Shown: positions 45,490 through 55,613, counted from the stretch's first letter. The stretch is DNA of 64,000 nt from Pseudomonas sp. Ga0074129 (GCA_001465025.1 LNDO01000050.1:1-64000); one strand, 5' to 3'. Program-made: numbers and translations. Notes: generated by a model from the sequence alone, not told the origin.

Positions 45490-47744
45490 GTGAGGCCAAT
45501 ACGCGTGTAACAACTGGGCCATCTGCAGCGCCTAAACTGGGTCGCCTGGTGGTGATCGGTTTGGGCTTGATTGGCGGCTCTTTTGCAAAAGGCCTGCGTG
45601 AGCGCGGCCTGTGCCGTGAAGTGATTGGCGTTGATCTTGACCCGGAATCGCGCCGTTTGGCGGTTGAACTTGGCGTGGTTGATCGCTGTGAAACGGATTT
45701 GGCGACTGCCTGTGCTGGTGCTGAGGTCATCCAGTTGGCGGTGCCGATTCTGGCCATGGAAAAGCTGCTGGCGGAACTGGCCAAGCTTGACCTGGGCCAA
45801 GCTGTGCTCACCGATGTAGGCAGCGCCAAAGGCAATGTAGTGCGTGCTGCACGTTTAGCCTTCAGTGGCCAAGACGTGCGCTTTGTGCCGGGCCATCCGA
45901 TTGCCGGTTCCGAGCAGAGCGGGGTGGAGGCGGCCAATGCGCAGTTGTTCCGGCGGCATAAGGTCATTCTGACGCCCTCAGAGCAGAGTGATGAAGCGGC
46001 CCTGGCGTTGGTCGATGCGCTGTGGCGTGAGCTGGGTGCAGATGTGGAGCACATGGACGTCGAACATCACGACCAAGTGCTTGCCGCCACCAGCCATTTG
46101 CCGCATTTGTTGGCATTTACACTGGTTGACTCGCTGGCCAAGCGCAGCGAGAACCTGGAGATTTTTCGTTACGCCGCTGGCGGTTTTCGCGACTTTACGC
46201 GGATCGCTGGCAGTGACCCGGTGATGTGGCATGACATCTTTCTCGCCAACCGCGAGGCGGTGCTGCGCACGCTGGACGTATTTCGCGACGACCTCGACGC
46301 CTTGCGCGACGCGGTTGACGCAGGGGATGGGCATCAATTGTTGGGCGTCTTCACCCGCGCCCGCGTTGCCCGTGAGCATTTCGGCAAAATTTTGGCCCGC
46401 AGGGCTTATGTGGATGCTATGCACTCGAATGATCTGATTTTTGTGGCCAATCCTGGTGGCAGCCTGTCTGGGCGTATTCGCGTTCCGGGTGACAAATCCA
46501 TTTCCCACCGCTCAATCATGCTCGGCTCACTGGCTGAAGGCACCACCCATGTGGAAGGCTTTCTCGAGGGTGAAGACGCCCTGGCCACCTTGCAGGCCTT
46601 TCGCGACATGGGCGTGGTCATCGAAGGTCCGCACCACGGTCGCGTGACCATTCACGGTGTCGGCCTCAATGGCCTTAAAGCACCGGCTGGCCCGCTGTAC
46701 ATGGGTAACTCCGGCACGTCCATGCGCTTGCTGTCCGGTTTGTTGGCCGCTCAGCCGTTTGATACCACTCTGACCGGTGATGCGTCGCTGTCCAAGCGCC
46801 CGATGAACCGCGTGGCCAAGCCGCTGCGTGAGATGGGCGCGATCATTGAAACTGCGCCGGAAGGCCGTCCACCGCTGACCATCAAAGGCGGTCAGCGCCT
46901 GACTGGCATGGATTACGAGATGCCCATGGCCAGCGCTCAGGTAAAATCCTGCCTGCTGCTGGCGGGCTTGTATGCCGCCGGTCGCACAGCTGTGACCGAA
47001 CCGGCCCCCACCCGTGATCACACTGAACGCATGCTGCGTGGCTTCGGCTACCCGGTGACGGTGGATGGAAGCACCGCCAGTGTCGAGTCCGGGCATACCC
47101 TGACCGCGACCCATATTGAAGTACCTGCTGATATCTCCTCGGCGGCGTTCTTCCTCGTCGCAGGCAGCATTGCTGAGAATTCCGAGTTGGTCCTGGAGCA
47201 TGTCGGCATCAACCCGACGCGTACCGGTGTCATCGATATCCTCAAGCTGATGGGCGGCGACATCACTCTGGAAAACCAGCGTGAAGTGGGCGGCGAGCCG
47301 GTGGCTGATATCCGTGTGCGCAGCGCCAAACTCAAGGGTATCGATATTCCGGAAGACCTCGTGCCGCTGGCCATCGACGAGTTCCCGGTGTTGTTCGTTG
47401 CCGCCTCTGTGGCGGAAGGGCACACTGTGTTGCGCGGTGCTGAAGAGTTGCGAGTTAAAGAATCCGACCGTATTCAAGTGATGGCCGACGGCCTGATTGC
47501 GCTGGGCGTCAAGGCAGAGCCAACGCCTGATGGCATCATCATCGACGGCGGGAACAGTTTGGGCGGCGGCGAAGTGTGGGCGCATGGCGATCACCGTATT
47601 GCGATGTCGTTCAGCGTGGCCTCTCTGCGCGCTACCGCGCCGATTCGCATCCACGATTGCGCCAACGTAGCCACCTCATTCCCCAACTTCCTCGCCCTGT
47701 CGGCGCAAGTGGGTATCCGCGTGGCCGAAGAGGGTAAATCATGA
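45486..47744 (+). CDS. tyrA-aroA: TyrA-AroA fusion: prephenate dehydrogenase and EPSP synthase
   Basis: One 752-residue chain joins two pathway steps, as is typical of Pseudomonas. Residues 1-310 are the NAD-dependent cyclohexadienyl/prephenate dehydrogenase ([26 protein letters not shown]). From about 325 the EPSP synthase follows: [52 protein letters not shown] and [12 protein letters not shown]. The GTG start overlaps the hisC stop; the end overlaps cmk (ATGA). The EPSP synthase has the glyphosate-sensitive-type NSGT and DKSISHR motifs. Confidence 0.96.
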   Translation: MSEANTRVTTGPSAAPKLGRLVVIGLGLIGGSFAKGLRERGLCREVIGVDLDPESRRLAVELGVVDRCETDLATACAGAEVIQLAVPILAMEKLLAELAKLDLGQAVLTDVGSAKGNVVRAARLAFSGQDVRFVPGHPIAGSEQSGVEAANAQLFRRHKVILTPSEQSDEAALALVDALWRELGADVEHMDVEHHDQVLAATSHLPHLLAFTLVDSLAKRSENLEIFRYAAGGFRDFTRIAGSDPVMWHDIFLANREAVLRTLDVFRDDLDALRDAVDAGDGHQLLGVFTRARVAREHFGKILARRAYVDAMHSNDLIFVANPGGSLSGRIRVPGDKSISHRSIMLGSLAEGTTHVEGFLEGEDALATLQAFRDMGVVIEGPHHGRVTIHGVGLNGLKAPAGPLYMGNSGTSMRLLSGLLAAQPFDTTLTGDASLSKRPMNRVAKPLREMGAIIETAPEGRPPLTIKGGQRLTGMDYEMPMASAQVKSCLLLAGLYAAGRTAVTEPAPTRDHTERMLRGFGYPVTVDGSTASVESGHTLTATHIEVPADISSAAFFLVAGSIAENSELVLEHVGINPTRTGVIDILKLMGGDITLENQREVGGEPVADIRVRSAKLKGIDIPEDLVPLAIDEFPVLFVAASVAEGHTVLRGAEELRVKESDRIQVMADGLIALGVKAEPTPDGIIIDGGNSLGGGEVWAHGDHRIAMSFSVASLRATAPIRIHDCANVATSFPNFLALSAQVGIRVAEEGKS

Positions 47745-48427
47745 TTCAGGCACCGGTCATCACCATCGACGGCCCAAGCGGCTCGGGTAAAGGCACCGTT
47801 GCCGGCCTGCTGGCTAAGCAGTTGGGCTGGAATCTGCTAGATTCCGGCGCGCTGTATCGCCTATTGGCATTTGCCGCGGGCAACCATGGCGTTGACCTGA
47901 CCAACGAAGAATCGCTCAAACTGCTGGCCGCGCACCTGGATGTGCAATTTATCGCGTCCGGCAACGGTCAGGGGCAGCGCATCATCTTGGAAGGCGAAGA
48001 AGTCACTGATCTGATCCGCAATGAGCAGATCGGTGCTGGCGCTTCCCAGGTCGCCTCGTTGCCTGCGGTGCGTGACGCGTTGTTGCAGCGTCAGCAAGCT
48101 TTTCAGGAAATGCCAGGGCTGATCGCCGATGGTCGAGACATGGGCACCGTGGTGTTTCCCGATGCGCCGTTGAAGATTTTCCTCACGGCGAGTGCCGAGG
48201 AACGTGCCCGTCGTCGTTACTTGCAGTTGAAGGCCAAGGGTGATGATGTTAATCTCGCGAGTCTTCTTGATGAGATTCAAGCGCGCGATGAGCGCGATAC
48301 CCAGCGTGCAGTAGCCCCGCTCAAGCCGGCAGCTGATGCAATCGTATTGGATTCCACTGAACTCTCAATCGAGAAAGTGCTTGAACGAATTCTCAGTGAA
48401 GTCGCCATTCGCGACCTCGCTGGATGA
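47741..48427 (+). CDS. cmk: Cmk, (d)CMP kinase
   Basis: Phosphorylates CMP and dCMP. The 228-residue protein has P-loop [16 protein letters not shown], the LDSGALYR motif that contacts [21 protein letters not shown] and the LID arginines in ARRRYLQLK. Starts in the ATGA overlap with tyrA-aroA. Confidence 0.96.
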   Translation: MIQAPVITIDGPSGSGKGTVAGLLAKQLGWNLLDSGALYRLLAFAAGNHGVDLTNEESLKLLAAHLDVQFIASGNGQGQRIILEGEEVTDLIRNEQIGAGASQVASLPAVRDALLQRQQAFQEMPGLIADGRDMGTVVFPDAPLKIFLTASAEERARRRYLQLKAKGDDVNLASLLDEIQARDERDTQRAVAPLKPAADAIVLDSTELSIEKVLERILSEVAIRDLAG

Positions 48428-48488
48428 CCAGAGCTACAGCTGCTTTAAGCTGACCAGCTCGCCAAGGAAACGCTCGGGAACCCAGTCC

Positions 48489-48516
48489 TTGACCCGAATG
48501 TTTCTTTTTACATAAA
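48489..48516 (+). promoter_or_regulatory. Candidate sigma-70 promoter for rpsA
   Basis: TTGACC (48489-48494) and CATAAA (48511-48516) are separated by 16 bp within the 153-bp gap between cmk and rpsA. The E. coli rpsA gene also has its own promoters near the end of cmk. The -10 match is four of six. Confidence 0.45.
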
Positions 48517-48580
48517 CGTACCCACATTGTCTGGAGTGTGGTTTGGGCGGATTCCCTGCCCTGAATCAACAGGAATTAAA

Positions 48581-50272
48581 ATGAGCGAAAGCTTTGCTGA
48601 ACTGTTTGAAGAAAGCCTAAAAACCCTGAACCTTCAGGCTGGCTCGATCATCACCGCTATCATCGTCGACATCGATTACCAAGCTGGTTGGGTAACCGTT
48701 CACGCCGGTCTGAAGTCTGAAGGCCTCATCCCGCTTGAGCAGTTCTACAACGACGCTGGCGACCTGACCATTAAGGTTGGTGACGAAGTTCACGTTGCGC
48801 TGGACGCGGTTGAAGATGGCTTTGGTGAAACCAAGCTGTCCCGTGAAAAAGCCAAACGTGCTGAGTGCTGGATCGTTCTGGAAGCAGCTTTCGCCGCTGA
48901 GGAAGTGGTTACGGGCGTTATCAACGGTAAGGTTAAAGGCGGCTTCACAGTCGACGTTAACGGCATCCGTGCGTTCCTCCCAGGTTCCTTGGTCGATGTC
49001 CGTCCGGTGCGTGATACCACTCACCTGGAAGGCAAAGAGCTCGAATTCAAAGTTATCAAGCTGGACCAGAAGCGCAACAACGTTGTCGTTTCCCGCCGCA
49101 GCGTGCTGGAAGCCGAGAACAGCGCCGAGCGCGAAGCTCTGCTGGAATCCCTGCAGGAAGGTCAGCAAGTCAAAGGTATCGTCAAGAACCTCACCGACTA
49201 CGGCGCGTTCGTGGATTTGGGTGGCGTCGACGGTCTGCTGCACATCACCGACATGGCTTGGAAGCGCATCAAGCATCCGTCGGAAATCGTCAACGTTGGC
49301 GATGAAATCGACGTTAAGATCCTCAAGTACGATCGCGAGCGCAACCGTGTTTCCCTCGGCCTCAAGCAGCTGGGCGAAGACCCATGGGTTGCCATCAAGG
49401 CGCGTTACCCGCAGGACACTCGTGTTACTGCGCGCGTAACCAACCTGACCGACTACGGCTGCTTCGCAGAGCTGGAAGAAGGCGTGGAAGGCCTGGTGCA
49501 CGTATCCGAAATGGATTGGACCAACAAAAACATCCATCCTTCGAAAGTCGTTAACGTCGGCGACGAAGTGGAAGTTATGGTTCTGGATATCGACGAAGAG
49601 CGTCGTCGTATCTCCCTGGGTATCAAGCAGTGCAAAACTAACCCGTGGGAAGATTTCTCCGGTCAGTTCAACAAGGGCGACAAAATCTCCGGCACCATCA
49701 AGTCGATCACCGATTTCGGTATCTTCATTGGTCTGGATGGCGGCATCGACGGCCTCGTTCACCTGTCCGACATCTCCTGGAACGAAGTAGGCGAAGAAGC
49801 TGTACGCCGCTTCAAGAAAGGCGACGAGCTGGAAACCGTTATCCTCTCCGTTGATCCGGAGCGTGAGCGCATTTCCCTCGGCATCAAGCAACTGGAAGAA
49901 GATCCGTTCTCCGACTACGTTGCAGTCAACGACAAAGGCACTATCGTTCGCGGTACTGTGAAAGAAGTTGACGCCAAGGGCGCTGTAATCACCCTGGCTG
50001 ATGGCATCGAAGCTACCCTGAAAGCCTCCGAAATCAGCCGTGATCGCGTTGAAGACGCGCGCAACGTCCTGAAAGAAGGCGAAGAAGTAGAAGCCAAGAT
50101 CATCAGCGTTGACCGTAAGAGCCGCGTAATCAGCCTTTCGATCAAATCGAAAGACGTTGAAGACGAGAAGGAAGCTATCCAGACTCTGCGTAGCAAGCCT
50201 GAAAGCACCGAAAGCACCGGCCCGACCACCATTGGTGACCTGATCCGTGCACAAATGGAAAACCAGAACTAA
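48581..50272 (+). CDS. rpsA: RpsA, 30S ribosomal protein S1
   Basis: Binds mRNA on the 30S subunit. From ATG 48581 (AGGAATT upstream) the protein has 563 residues with six S1 repeats; repeats three to five are obvious from recurrent [31 protein letters not shown] and [11 protein letters not shown]-like blocks. The frame is open back to 48527, but the ATG gives the standard [13 protein letters not shown]. Codon use is highly biased towards preferred Pseudomonas codons, as expected for a highly expressed gene. Confidence 0.97.
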   Translation: MSESFAELFEESLKTLNLQAGSIITAIIVDIDYQAGWVTVHAGLKSEGLIPLEQFYNDAGDLTIKVGDEVHVALDAVEDGFGETKLSREKAKRAECWIVLEAAFAAEEVVTGVINGKVKGGFTVDVNGIRAFLPGSLVDVRPVRDTTHLEGKELEFKVIKLDQKRNNVVVSRRSVLEAENSAEREALLESLQEGQQVKGIVKNLTDYGAFVDLGGVDGLLHITDMAWKRIKHPSEIVNVGDEIDVKILKYDRERNRVSLGLKQLGEDPWVAIKARYPQDTRVTARVTNLTDYGCFAELEEGVEGLVHVSEMDWTNKNIHPSKVVNVGDEVEVMVLDIDEERRRISLGIKQCKTNPWEDFSGQFNKGDKISGTIKSITDFGIFIGLDGGIDGLVHLSDISWNEVGEEAVRRFKKGDELETVILSVDPERERISLGIKQLEEDPFSDYVAVNDKGTIVRGTVKEVDAKGAVITLADGIEATLKASEISRDRVEDARNVLKEGEEVEAKIISVDRKSRVISLSIKSKDVEDEKEAIQTLRSKPESTESTGPTTIGDLIRAQMENQN

Positions 50273-50289
50273 GTTCCGGTAATCCAGAG

Positions 50290-50318
50290 AAAAAGGGCGA
50301 CTTCGGTCGCCCTTTTTT
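50290..50318 (+). terminator. Rho-independent terminator after rpsA
   Basis: Stem GGGCGAC / GTCGCCC with a TTCG loop, flanked by an A-run before and six T after, 18 bp behind the rpsA stop codon. Confidence 0.95.
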
Positions 50319-50351
50319 GTGTCTGAAAAAGCACTGCTAGGCTGAGCTTAG

Positions 50352-50684
50352 TTCGTAGGTTGGGTTGAGTCGCGAAGTGCCGAAGCCCAACAGCTCATGC
50401 CCAAACCCGTTGGGCTTAGCTACGCTCCGCGCCAACCTGCGGCCTCTGCGGTATTCGTCCGTTATGTGGATATTCGTAGGTTGGGTTGAGACACGCAGCG
50501 CCGAAGCCCAACAGCTCATGCCAAAACCCGTTGGGCTTCGCTGCGCTCAACGCCAACCTACGGCCCCTGCGGCATTCGTCCGCTATATGGATATTCGTAG
50601 GTTGGGTTGAGAAGCGAAGCGCCGAAGCCCAACAGCTCATGCAAAACCCCGTTGGGCTTAGCTACGCATAGCGCTAACCTACGG
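50352..50684. repeat. Three tandem copies of a 121-bp palindromic repeat between rpsA and ihfB
   Basis: Copies begin at 50352, 50473 and 50594 with an exact 121-bp period; the third ends near 50684 without its spacer. Each unit is a nested palindrome: outer CGTAGGTTGG / CCAACCTACG, inner GAAGCCCAAC / GTTGGGCTT. Between the arms of neighbouring units lies a shared spacer with ATTCGTCCG and TGGATATTCG. Units differ from each other by a few bases. Together with the terminator they fill most of the 599-bp gap between rpsA and ihfB; the rest (50685-50871) carries the ihfB upstream region with AAGAAGGG before the ATG. Confidence 0.9.
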
Positions 50685-50871
50685 GTTCTGCAAAAGGCTG
50701 TGGCGCCGCGACTTCCTTACACAGACTGTCGCCATCACTGCCTCTCGCAACCCTTTGATCTTTCTGCAAACGATCAACCAAATCGACACCCTTCGGGCTG
50801 TTCAAATCATGTTCAGCGTGCTAAAAACTAACCACCTAGTGATCTAGCCGCTTGAAAAAGAAGGGAAAACC

Positions 50872-51156
50872 ATGACCAAGTCGGAGTTGATCGAACGCAT
50901 TGTCAGTCACCAAGGCCAGCTCTCATCTAAGGATGTAGAACTGGCTATCAAGACCATGCTTGAGCAAATGTCCCAGGCATTGTCGACGGGCGATCGTATC
51001 GAAATCCGTGGTTTTGGCAGCTTCTCGCTGCACTACCGCGCACCGCGTGTAGGGCGTAACCCGAAAACCGGTGACTCGGTACGGCTTGACGGCAAGTTTG
51101 TACCTCACTTCAAACCTGGCAAGGAATTGCGAGATCGGGTGAATGAAGATGAGTAG
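50872..51156 (+). CDS. ihfB: IhfB (HimD), integration host factor beta subunit
   Basis: DNA-bending protein of 94 residues. The HU/IHF signature is seen in [29 protein letters not shown]; the beta-subunit start [17 protein letters not shown] separates it from IhfA. In P. aeruginosa it also lies between rpsA and wzz at the edge of the O-antigen locus. Confidence 0.97.
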   Translation: MTKSELIERIVSHQGQLSSKDVELAIKTMLEQMSQALSTGDRIEIRGFGSFSLHYRAPRVGRNPKTGDSVRLDGKFVPHFKPGKELRDRVNEDE

Positions 51157-51263
51157 GGCGCGTTCTGTATCACCTTTGCGAGTTTTTGCGTCACGCTAGG
51201 ACTGCAGCAGTGGTCCGTAGTATTTTCAGCCAAAAATCCGCAGACGGAAAATATTTTCAAGAC

Positions 51264-51303
51264 TTGTAATAACCTCAGTCGCTGGCACAATTGCGGCGCA
51301 ATT
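51264..51303 (+). promoter_or_regulatory. Candidate promoter with operator-like inverted repeat before wzz
   Basis: TTGTAA (51264-51269) and CACAAT (51286-51291) at 16-bp spacing form a weak sigma-70-like promoter. A perfect inverted repeat AATTGC-GGC-GCAATT (51289-51303) starts within the -10 and covers the expected transcription start, the right place for a repressor. It is 120 bp before the wzz start, in the 268-bp gap after ihfB. Confidence 0.35.
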
Positions 51304-51424
51304 ACTGTTAGCGACATGGGTACAGCCCATTCATGCCATATGCTTTTGGCGGCGAATGGATAAGTAAGCCTATAGGTGGTCCGTTGGCAGGCAGTTGCCT
51401 CCTTTTTAAAGATGGATTTTGATC

Positions 51425-52726
51425 GTGAATGCAGCTTCCTCGGCGATGCAACAAGCCTCCAATGATGAAATCGATCTGGCGGCGCTTTTTCAAGCGCTCT
51501 GGGCGCAAAAGTTACTGATTACTCTGGTCACGCTGTCGGTTGGCATGTTGGCGCTGGCGTACGCGTTTCTTACAACCCCTGAGTATCAAGTGCAGAGTGT
51601 AGTGCGGCCTGCGGCGATTAAGGATCTGGACGCACTGAACCGCACAGGTGTCTATGAGCTTACGCCAGAGCAGGCTATGCAGCGTGTAGGCGCGAGCCTG
51701 GATTCTTATGACAGCCGATTGGGTTTTTTTCGCGCCAATCAGGGCCTCTTCGAGGCACTACGTCAGCCTAACCGTAGCCTTGAGCAGACCTTTGAAAACT
51801 TCAATAAACAAGCTTTCAAGATGCTCCAGCCCGACTCGAAAAAAACCGACAACCTCAGCGCCTACGTCGGCGTTCAGCTGACTTATCCGCAGGGTGTCGA
51901 TGGTGTTGCATTGCTTAATGGCTTGGTTGGTTACGTGGTTCAACGCGAGCGCGAGCGCATTGCCGACGACTTTACGGTGGTAATCCAGAATCACCTGGCT
52001 CAGCTGGACTCCAAGATGGCGGCAGCCCGTGCCAGCTATGAAGCCATTAAGGAAGCCAGGATCGCCGAGTTATTGGAGGCCGATAACCTCAAGCGCGCCG
52101 AGTTGCAGGACGAGCTCAAGGCTTTGCGTCAGCAGCTCAAGACGCATCGCGATAATCGTATTGCGCAGTTGGATGAAGCGGTTCGTATCGCTAAGGCTCT
52201 GGACATCCTCAAGCCCACCACACCTTCTGCTTTGGCTGAGGTGGGACGGGTGTCCCAGGGCAGCGTAATCCGTACCGAGGTCAACAATCAGCAAATCCCT
52301 CTGTATTTTATGGGCAGCGAGGCCCTGGAAGCCGAGCGCGCTGCGCTGCGGCAACGTCGTTCGGATGACTTTACCGAGCCGCGTATCGCACAGATCGCCA
52401 AAGAGCTCAAACTGTTAGAAAACAACCGGCAGGTTGAGATACTGAATAAACGCGAAAACCAGGACCTTTTTCTCAAGGACTTGGCCATCTGGCGGGAAGA
52501 GGCAGCCCAGCTGCGCAGCCTTGCAATCGACGCCTCTAACCTGAAGCTGGTTTCCGTCGATCAAGTAGCCATTGAGCCTTTAAGCCCAATAAAGCCCAAG
52601 AAAGCGTTGATTCTGGCTCTTGGGCTGGTGCTTGGCGGCATGCTGGGTCTGTTTATTGCCCTGATACGTCATATGATGCGGCGCGAGCCGGCAGCGCTTA
52701 GCTTGAGCGCAGGTGCAATCAGCTAG
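51425..52726 (+). CDS. wzz: Wzz, O-antigen chain-length determinant protein
   Basis: Inner-membrane polysaccharide co-polymerase setting O-antigen length. With GTG at 51425 (GATGGA upstream) it has 433 residues: cytoplasmic N-terminus with EIDLAALFQALWAQK, membrane helix at about 30-52, a long periplasmic helical region (about 60-395) and a second helix at about 398-418 preceded by the proline-rich PLSPIKPKKALILALGLVLGG. TTG 51419 and ATG 51446 are alternative starts. First gene of the O-antigen cluster and, as in P. aeruginosa, next to ihfB. Confidence 0.9.
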   Translation: MNAASSAMQQASNDEIDLAALFQALWAQKLLITLVTLSVGMLALAYAFLTTPEYQVQSVVRPAAIKDLDALNRTGVYELTPEQAMQRVGASLDSYDSRLGFFRANQGLFEALRQPNRSLEQTFENFNKQAFKMLQPDSKKTDNLSAYVGVQLTYPQGVDGVALLNGLVGYVVQRERERIADDFTVVIQNHLAQLDSKMAAARASYEAIKEARIAELLEADNLKRAELQDELKALRQQLKTHRDNRIAQLDEAVRIAKALDILKPTTPSALAEVGRVSQGSVIRTEVNNQQIPLYFMGSEALEAERAALRQRRSDDFTEPRIAQIAKELKLLENNRQVEILNKRENQDLFLKDLAIWREEAAQLRSLAIDASNLKLVSVDQVAIEPLSPIKPKKALILALGLVLGGMLGLFIALIRHMMRREPAALSLSAGAIS

Positions 52727-52845
52727 AGGCCCGGTAGGTGAGTAGCGCATTGAGTGCGTAGAGTCCTCATAAGTCGAGCATTAAAGCGCTTACGGTGCCG
52801 CCGCTGGCGAGTGCAATGGTTAACGGATTAACACGGATTACTTGC

Positions 52846-54375
52846 ATGGACTACCCCGACATCCTCCACCACGGCGCCAAAGATGGCGTGACTGGCTCCT
52901 GTCATCAACTACTGATGGATAGTCAGCACAGCCTGCTGATCGACTGCGGTTTGTTCCAGGGCGCGGAGACCTCGGCCGAAGGCAAGTCCGCCGCTGACCG
53001 GCTAGCCATCGAGTTTCCGCTGGATACCATCAAGGCACTGGTCGCCACCCACGTGCATATCGACCACGTCGGCCGCATTCCCTATTTGCTAGCCGCCGGG
53101 TTTAAAGGGCCGATTCTGTGCAGCGAACCCTCGGCCAAGCTGCTGCCCATCGTCCTGGAGGATGCCTTTAAGCTGGGTTTTAGTCGCGACCAGAAACAGG
53201 TCGAGCGTTACCTCAAACTGGTCGAGCAGCGCATCATCGCCTTGCCCTACAAAACCTGGTTCACCCTGTACGACAGCGAGAAGCTGATCTGCCGCATACG
53301 CCTGCAGCGCGCCGGGCATATCCTCGGTTCGGCCTATGTCGAGATCGACCTGCATTACCCCGAGACTGGCGAGAAAAAGCGCATCGTTTTTTCTGGCGAC
53401 CTCGGCGCGCCGCATTCGCCCCTGCTGCCAGCCCCCAAGCCTCCGTACCGCGCCGACATCCTGGTGATCGAAAGCACCTACGGCGACCGCCTGCACGAAG
53501 ACCGCCGCACCCGCCGCAAGCGCCTGGAAAGCGTCATCGAACAAGCCCTGGCCAACAACGGCACGGTCCTGATCCCCGCATTCAGCATCGGCCGCACCCA
53601 AGAGCTGCTCTACGAACTCGAAGACATCATCCACAGCAAAAAACTGCATTCCACTGGCGAAGGGCAGGCTGTTTTCCCCTCTCACTCCGGGAGAGGGGCT
53701 AGGGGTGAGGGTAAGAAGGTGCCGCGGGATCAAGATCAAGCCACGCAAACCATCAACTGGCCCACACTCCCCATCATCCTCGATTCCCCCTTGGCCAGCC
53801 GCTTTACCCAGGTATACCGCGAGCTGAAACCCTTCTGGGACAACGAAGCCCTGCAGCGCGTCAAACAAGGCCGCAACCCGCTGGCCTTCGAGCAGTTGAT
53901 CACCGTTGATAGCCACCAAGCCCACTTGGCCATGGTGCGCCACCTCACCGCCAACGCTCGTCCGGCCATCGTCATCGCCGGGAACGGCATGTGCAGCAGT
54001 GGTCGAATTGTCAATTACCTGAAAGCCATGCTCCACGACCCTCGGCATGACGTACTCTTCATCGGCTACCAGGCGCAAGGCACACCCGGCCGCGCCATCC
54101 AGATGTATGGTGAGCGTGGTGGTTATGTCGACCTGGATGACGAGCGCTATAAGATTGGCGCCAAAATCAATACCATAGGCGGCTACTCAGCCCATGCGGA
54201 TCAACAAGGCTTGCTGGGCTTCGTTACTCGCATGCGCCACTGGCCTAGCCAAGTGCGCATCGTCCATGGTGAAACCGGAGCCAAACACGAATACGGCGAG
54301 CGCCTCAAAGCGCTCTACAAAGAAAAACAGCGCCCCCTGGAACTAGTAATCCCCAGAGGCACAAACGATTCGTGA
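52846..54375 (+). CDS. MBL-fold/beta-CASP RNA-specificity nuclease family protein
   Basis: A 509-residue metallo-beta-lactamase-fold protein of the CPSF73/Ysh1-like group: HVHIDHVGRIPYLL (HxHxDH), RAGHILGSAYVEI, SGDLGAPHSPLLPAPKPPY, ESTYGDRLH, beta-CASP domain with IPAFSIGRTQELLYEL and PIILDSPLASRFT, and C-terminal RMMBL motifs GYSAHADQ and VHGETGAKHEYGERL. Expected to cut RNA or DNA; the substrate is unknown. Residues about 274-308 are an insertion encoded partly by a GC-rich palindrome (53676-53711), between the beta-CASP helices. ATG 52846 gives the usual start MDYPDILHHGAKDGVTGSCH. Its role in an O-antigen locus is unclear. Confidence 0.85.
   Translation: MDYPDILHHGAKDGVTGSCHQLLMDSQHSLLIDCGLFQGAETSAEGKSAADRLAIEFPLDTIKALVATHVHIDHVGRIPYLLAAGFKGPILCSEPSAKLLPIVLEDAFKLGFSRDQKQVERYLKLVEQRIIALPYKTWFTLYDSEKLICRIRLQRAGHILGSAYVEIDLHYPETGEKKRIVFSGDLGAPHSPLLPAPKPPYRADILVIESTYGDRLHEDRRTRRKRLESVIEQALANNGTVLIPAFSIGRTQELLYELEDIIHSKKLHSTGEGQAVFPSHSGRGARGEGKKVPRDQDQATQTINWPTLPIILDSPLASRFTQVYRELKPFWDNEALQRVKQGRNPLAFEQLITVDSHQAHLAMVRHLTANARPAIVIAGNGMCSSGRIVNYLKAMLHDPRHDVLFIGYQAQGTPGRAIQMYGERGGYVDLDDERYKIGAKINTIGGYSAHADQQGLLGFVTRMRHWPSQVRIVHGETGAKHEYGERLKALYKEKQRPLELVIPRGTNDS
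53676..53711. repeat. Palindromic repeat inside the MBL-fold gene
   Basis: CCCCTCTC / GAGAGGGG around ACTCCGG, followed by CTAGGGGTGAGGG. This sequence type is a well-known intergenic repeat in many pseudomonads (recalled). Here it is read in frame as part of the protein. Confidence 0.75.
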
Positions 54376-54491
54376 CCGCTACGAATATCGCGGATTCTGA
54401 ATTGATTACGGCAAATCGAGTGAAGTCTCTATCCCGACTAAGCAGCTGAGCTGCTTTAAGTTAACTAAAAAATGATGGTTCCAGCATTCTT

Positions 54492-55613
54492 ATGAAAATT
54501 CTTGTTACCGGCGGTGCTGGTTTTATTGGATCAGCGGTCATACGCCACATCATCGACAGCACCGCTGGTAGCGTGGTCAATCTCGACAAGCTCACCTATG
54601 CCGGCAACCTAGAGTCCCTGCTCGACGTCAGCGACAGTGAGCGGTACGCCTTCGAGCAAGTCGACATCTGCGACAGGGTAGCGCTTCAGAGAGTGTTCCA
54701 AGAGCATCAACCAGATGCCGTGATGCACCTAGCTGCTGAGTCTCACGTAGACCGCTCCATCGATGGCCCTGCCACATTTATTGAAACCAATATCGTTGGT
54801 ACTTACACGCTACTCGAGGCCACGCGTCAGTATTGGCAAGGGCTGGAAACAGCTCGTAAAGCAGCCTTCCGCTTTCATCACATTTCCACCGATGAAGTCT
54901 ATGGCGATCTGGAAGACCCAGAAGCGCTGTTCACCGAAACCACCCCCTACGCTCCCAGTTCACCCTACTCGGCGAGTAAGGCCAGCTCAGACCATTTGGT
55001 GCGTGCGTGGAGTCGTACCTACGGGCTGCCGATGCTGATTACCAACTGCTCAAATAACTATGGCCCGTACCACTTCCCGGAAAAACTCATTCCGCTGATC
55101 ATTCTTAACGCCCTTGAAGGCAAACCGCTGCCGGTCTATGGCAAAGGCAATCAAGTGCGCGACTGGCTGTATGTTGAAGATCATGCTCGTGCCCTATACA
55201 AGGTTGTGACCGAAGGCGTAGTGGGGGAGACCTACAACATTGGTGGCCACAATGAAAAACAGAACATCGAAGTTGTCCACGCCCTTTGCGAGCTGCTCGA
55301 TGAACTCCGGCCGATGCAAACACCAGTAGGAGCGAGCTTGCTCGCGATCAACGATTTAGCTGACGCCCAGATCAAGCATCAGCCAATGCGCTCTTACAAA
55401 GAACTCATCACCCATGTCCAAGACCGCCCCGGCCATGACCTGCGTTACGCCATCGACGCCAGCAAGATCCAGCGCGAACTGAATTGGACGCCTGTCGAAA
55501 CCTTCGAGTCAGGGATTCGCAAGACGGTTGAGTGGTATCTGAGTAACCAAGAGTGGTGCCGCCGCGTGCAAGATGGTAGCTATCAACGTGAGCGTTTGGG
55601 CGCGACAGCATAA
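54492..55613 (+). CDS. rmlB: RmlB, dTDP-glucose 4,6-dehydratase
   Basis: Makes dTDP-4-keto-6-deoxyglucose. The 373-residue SDR has NAD motif [31 protein letters not shown], catalytic [13 protein letters not shown] and YxxxK in [16 protein letters not shown], plus the family end [15 protein letters not shown]. It is 15-20 residues longer than usual: an extra segment at about 277-298 between ELRPM and SYKELITH is encoded by a REP-type palindrome plus flank. The catalytic parts are unaffected. Followed by rmlA (12 bp). Confidence 0.95.
   Translation: MKILVTGGAGFIGSAVIRHIIDSTAGSVVNLDKLTYAGNLESLLDVSDSERYAFEQVDICDRVALQRVFQEHQPDAVMHLAAESHVDRSIDGPATFIETNIVGTYTLLEATRQYWQGLETARKAAFRFHHISTDEVYGDLEDPEALFTETTPYAPSSPYSASKASSDHLVRAWSRTYGLPMLITNCSNNYGPYHFPEKLIPLIILNALEGKPLPVYGKGNQVRDWLYVEDHARALYKVVTEGVVGETYNIGGHNEKQNIEVVHALCELLDELRPMQTPVGASLLAINDLADAQIKHQPMRSYKELITHVQDRPGHDLRYAIDASKIQRELNWTPVETFESGIRKTVEWYLSNQEWCRRVQDGSYQRERLGATA
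55326..55347. repeat. REP-type palindrome inside rmlB
   Basis: GCGAGCTTGCTCGC, preceded by GTAGGA, is the core of the commonest intergenic REP sequence of fluorescent pseudomonads (recalled). Here it is translated in frame as VGASLLAI within RmlB. Confidence 0.85.

Noticed and set aside
46527-47654. 375-codon frame antisense to tyrA-aroA
   Set aside because: Shadow of the aroA part; no family likeness.
48617-50254. 545-codon frame antisense to rpsA
   Set aside because: Same reason: mirror of the biased codon use of rpsA; no start signal or recognisable motif.
51340-51365. Possible JUMPstart/ops element (GGCGGCGA) before wzz
   Set aside because: Only GGCGG of the ops core GGCGGTAGCGT is present and the rest of the JUMPstart consensus is missing.
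51410-51425. Possible IHF site with TTGAT before wzz
   Set aside because: The outer bases of the IHF consensus do not match.
54440-54456. Palindrome AAGCAGCT-G-AGCTGCTT before rmlB as terminator
   Set aside because: One-base centre gives no stable loop and no T-run follows; likely chance.
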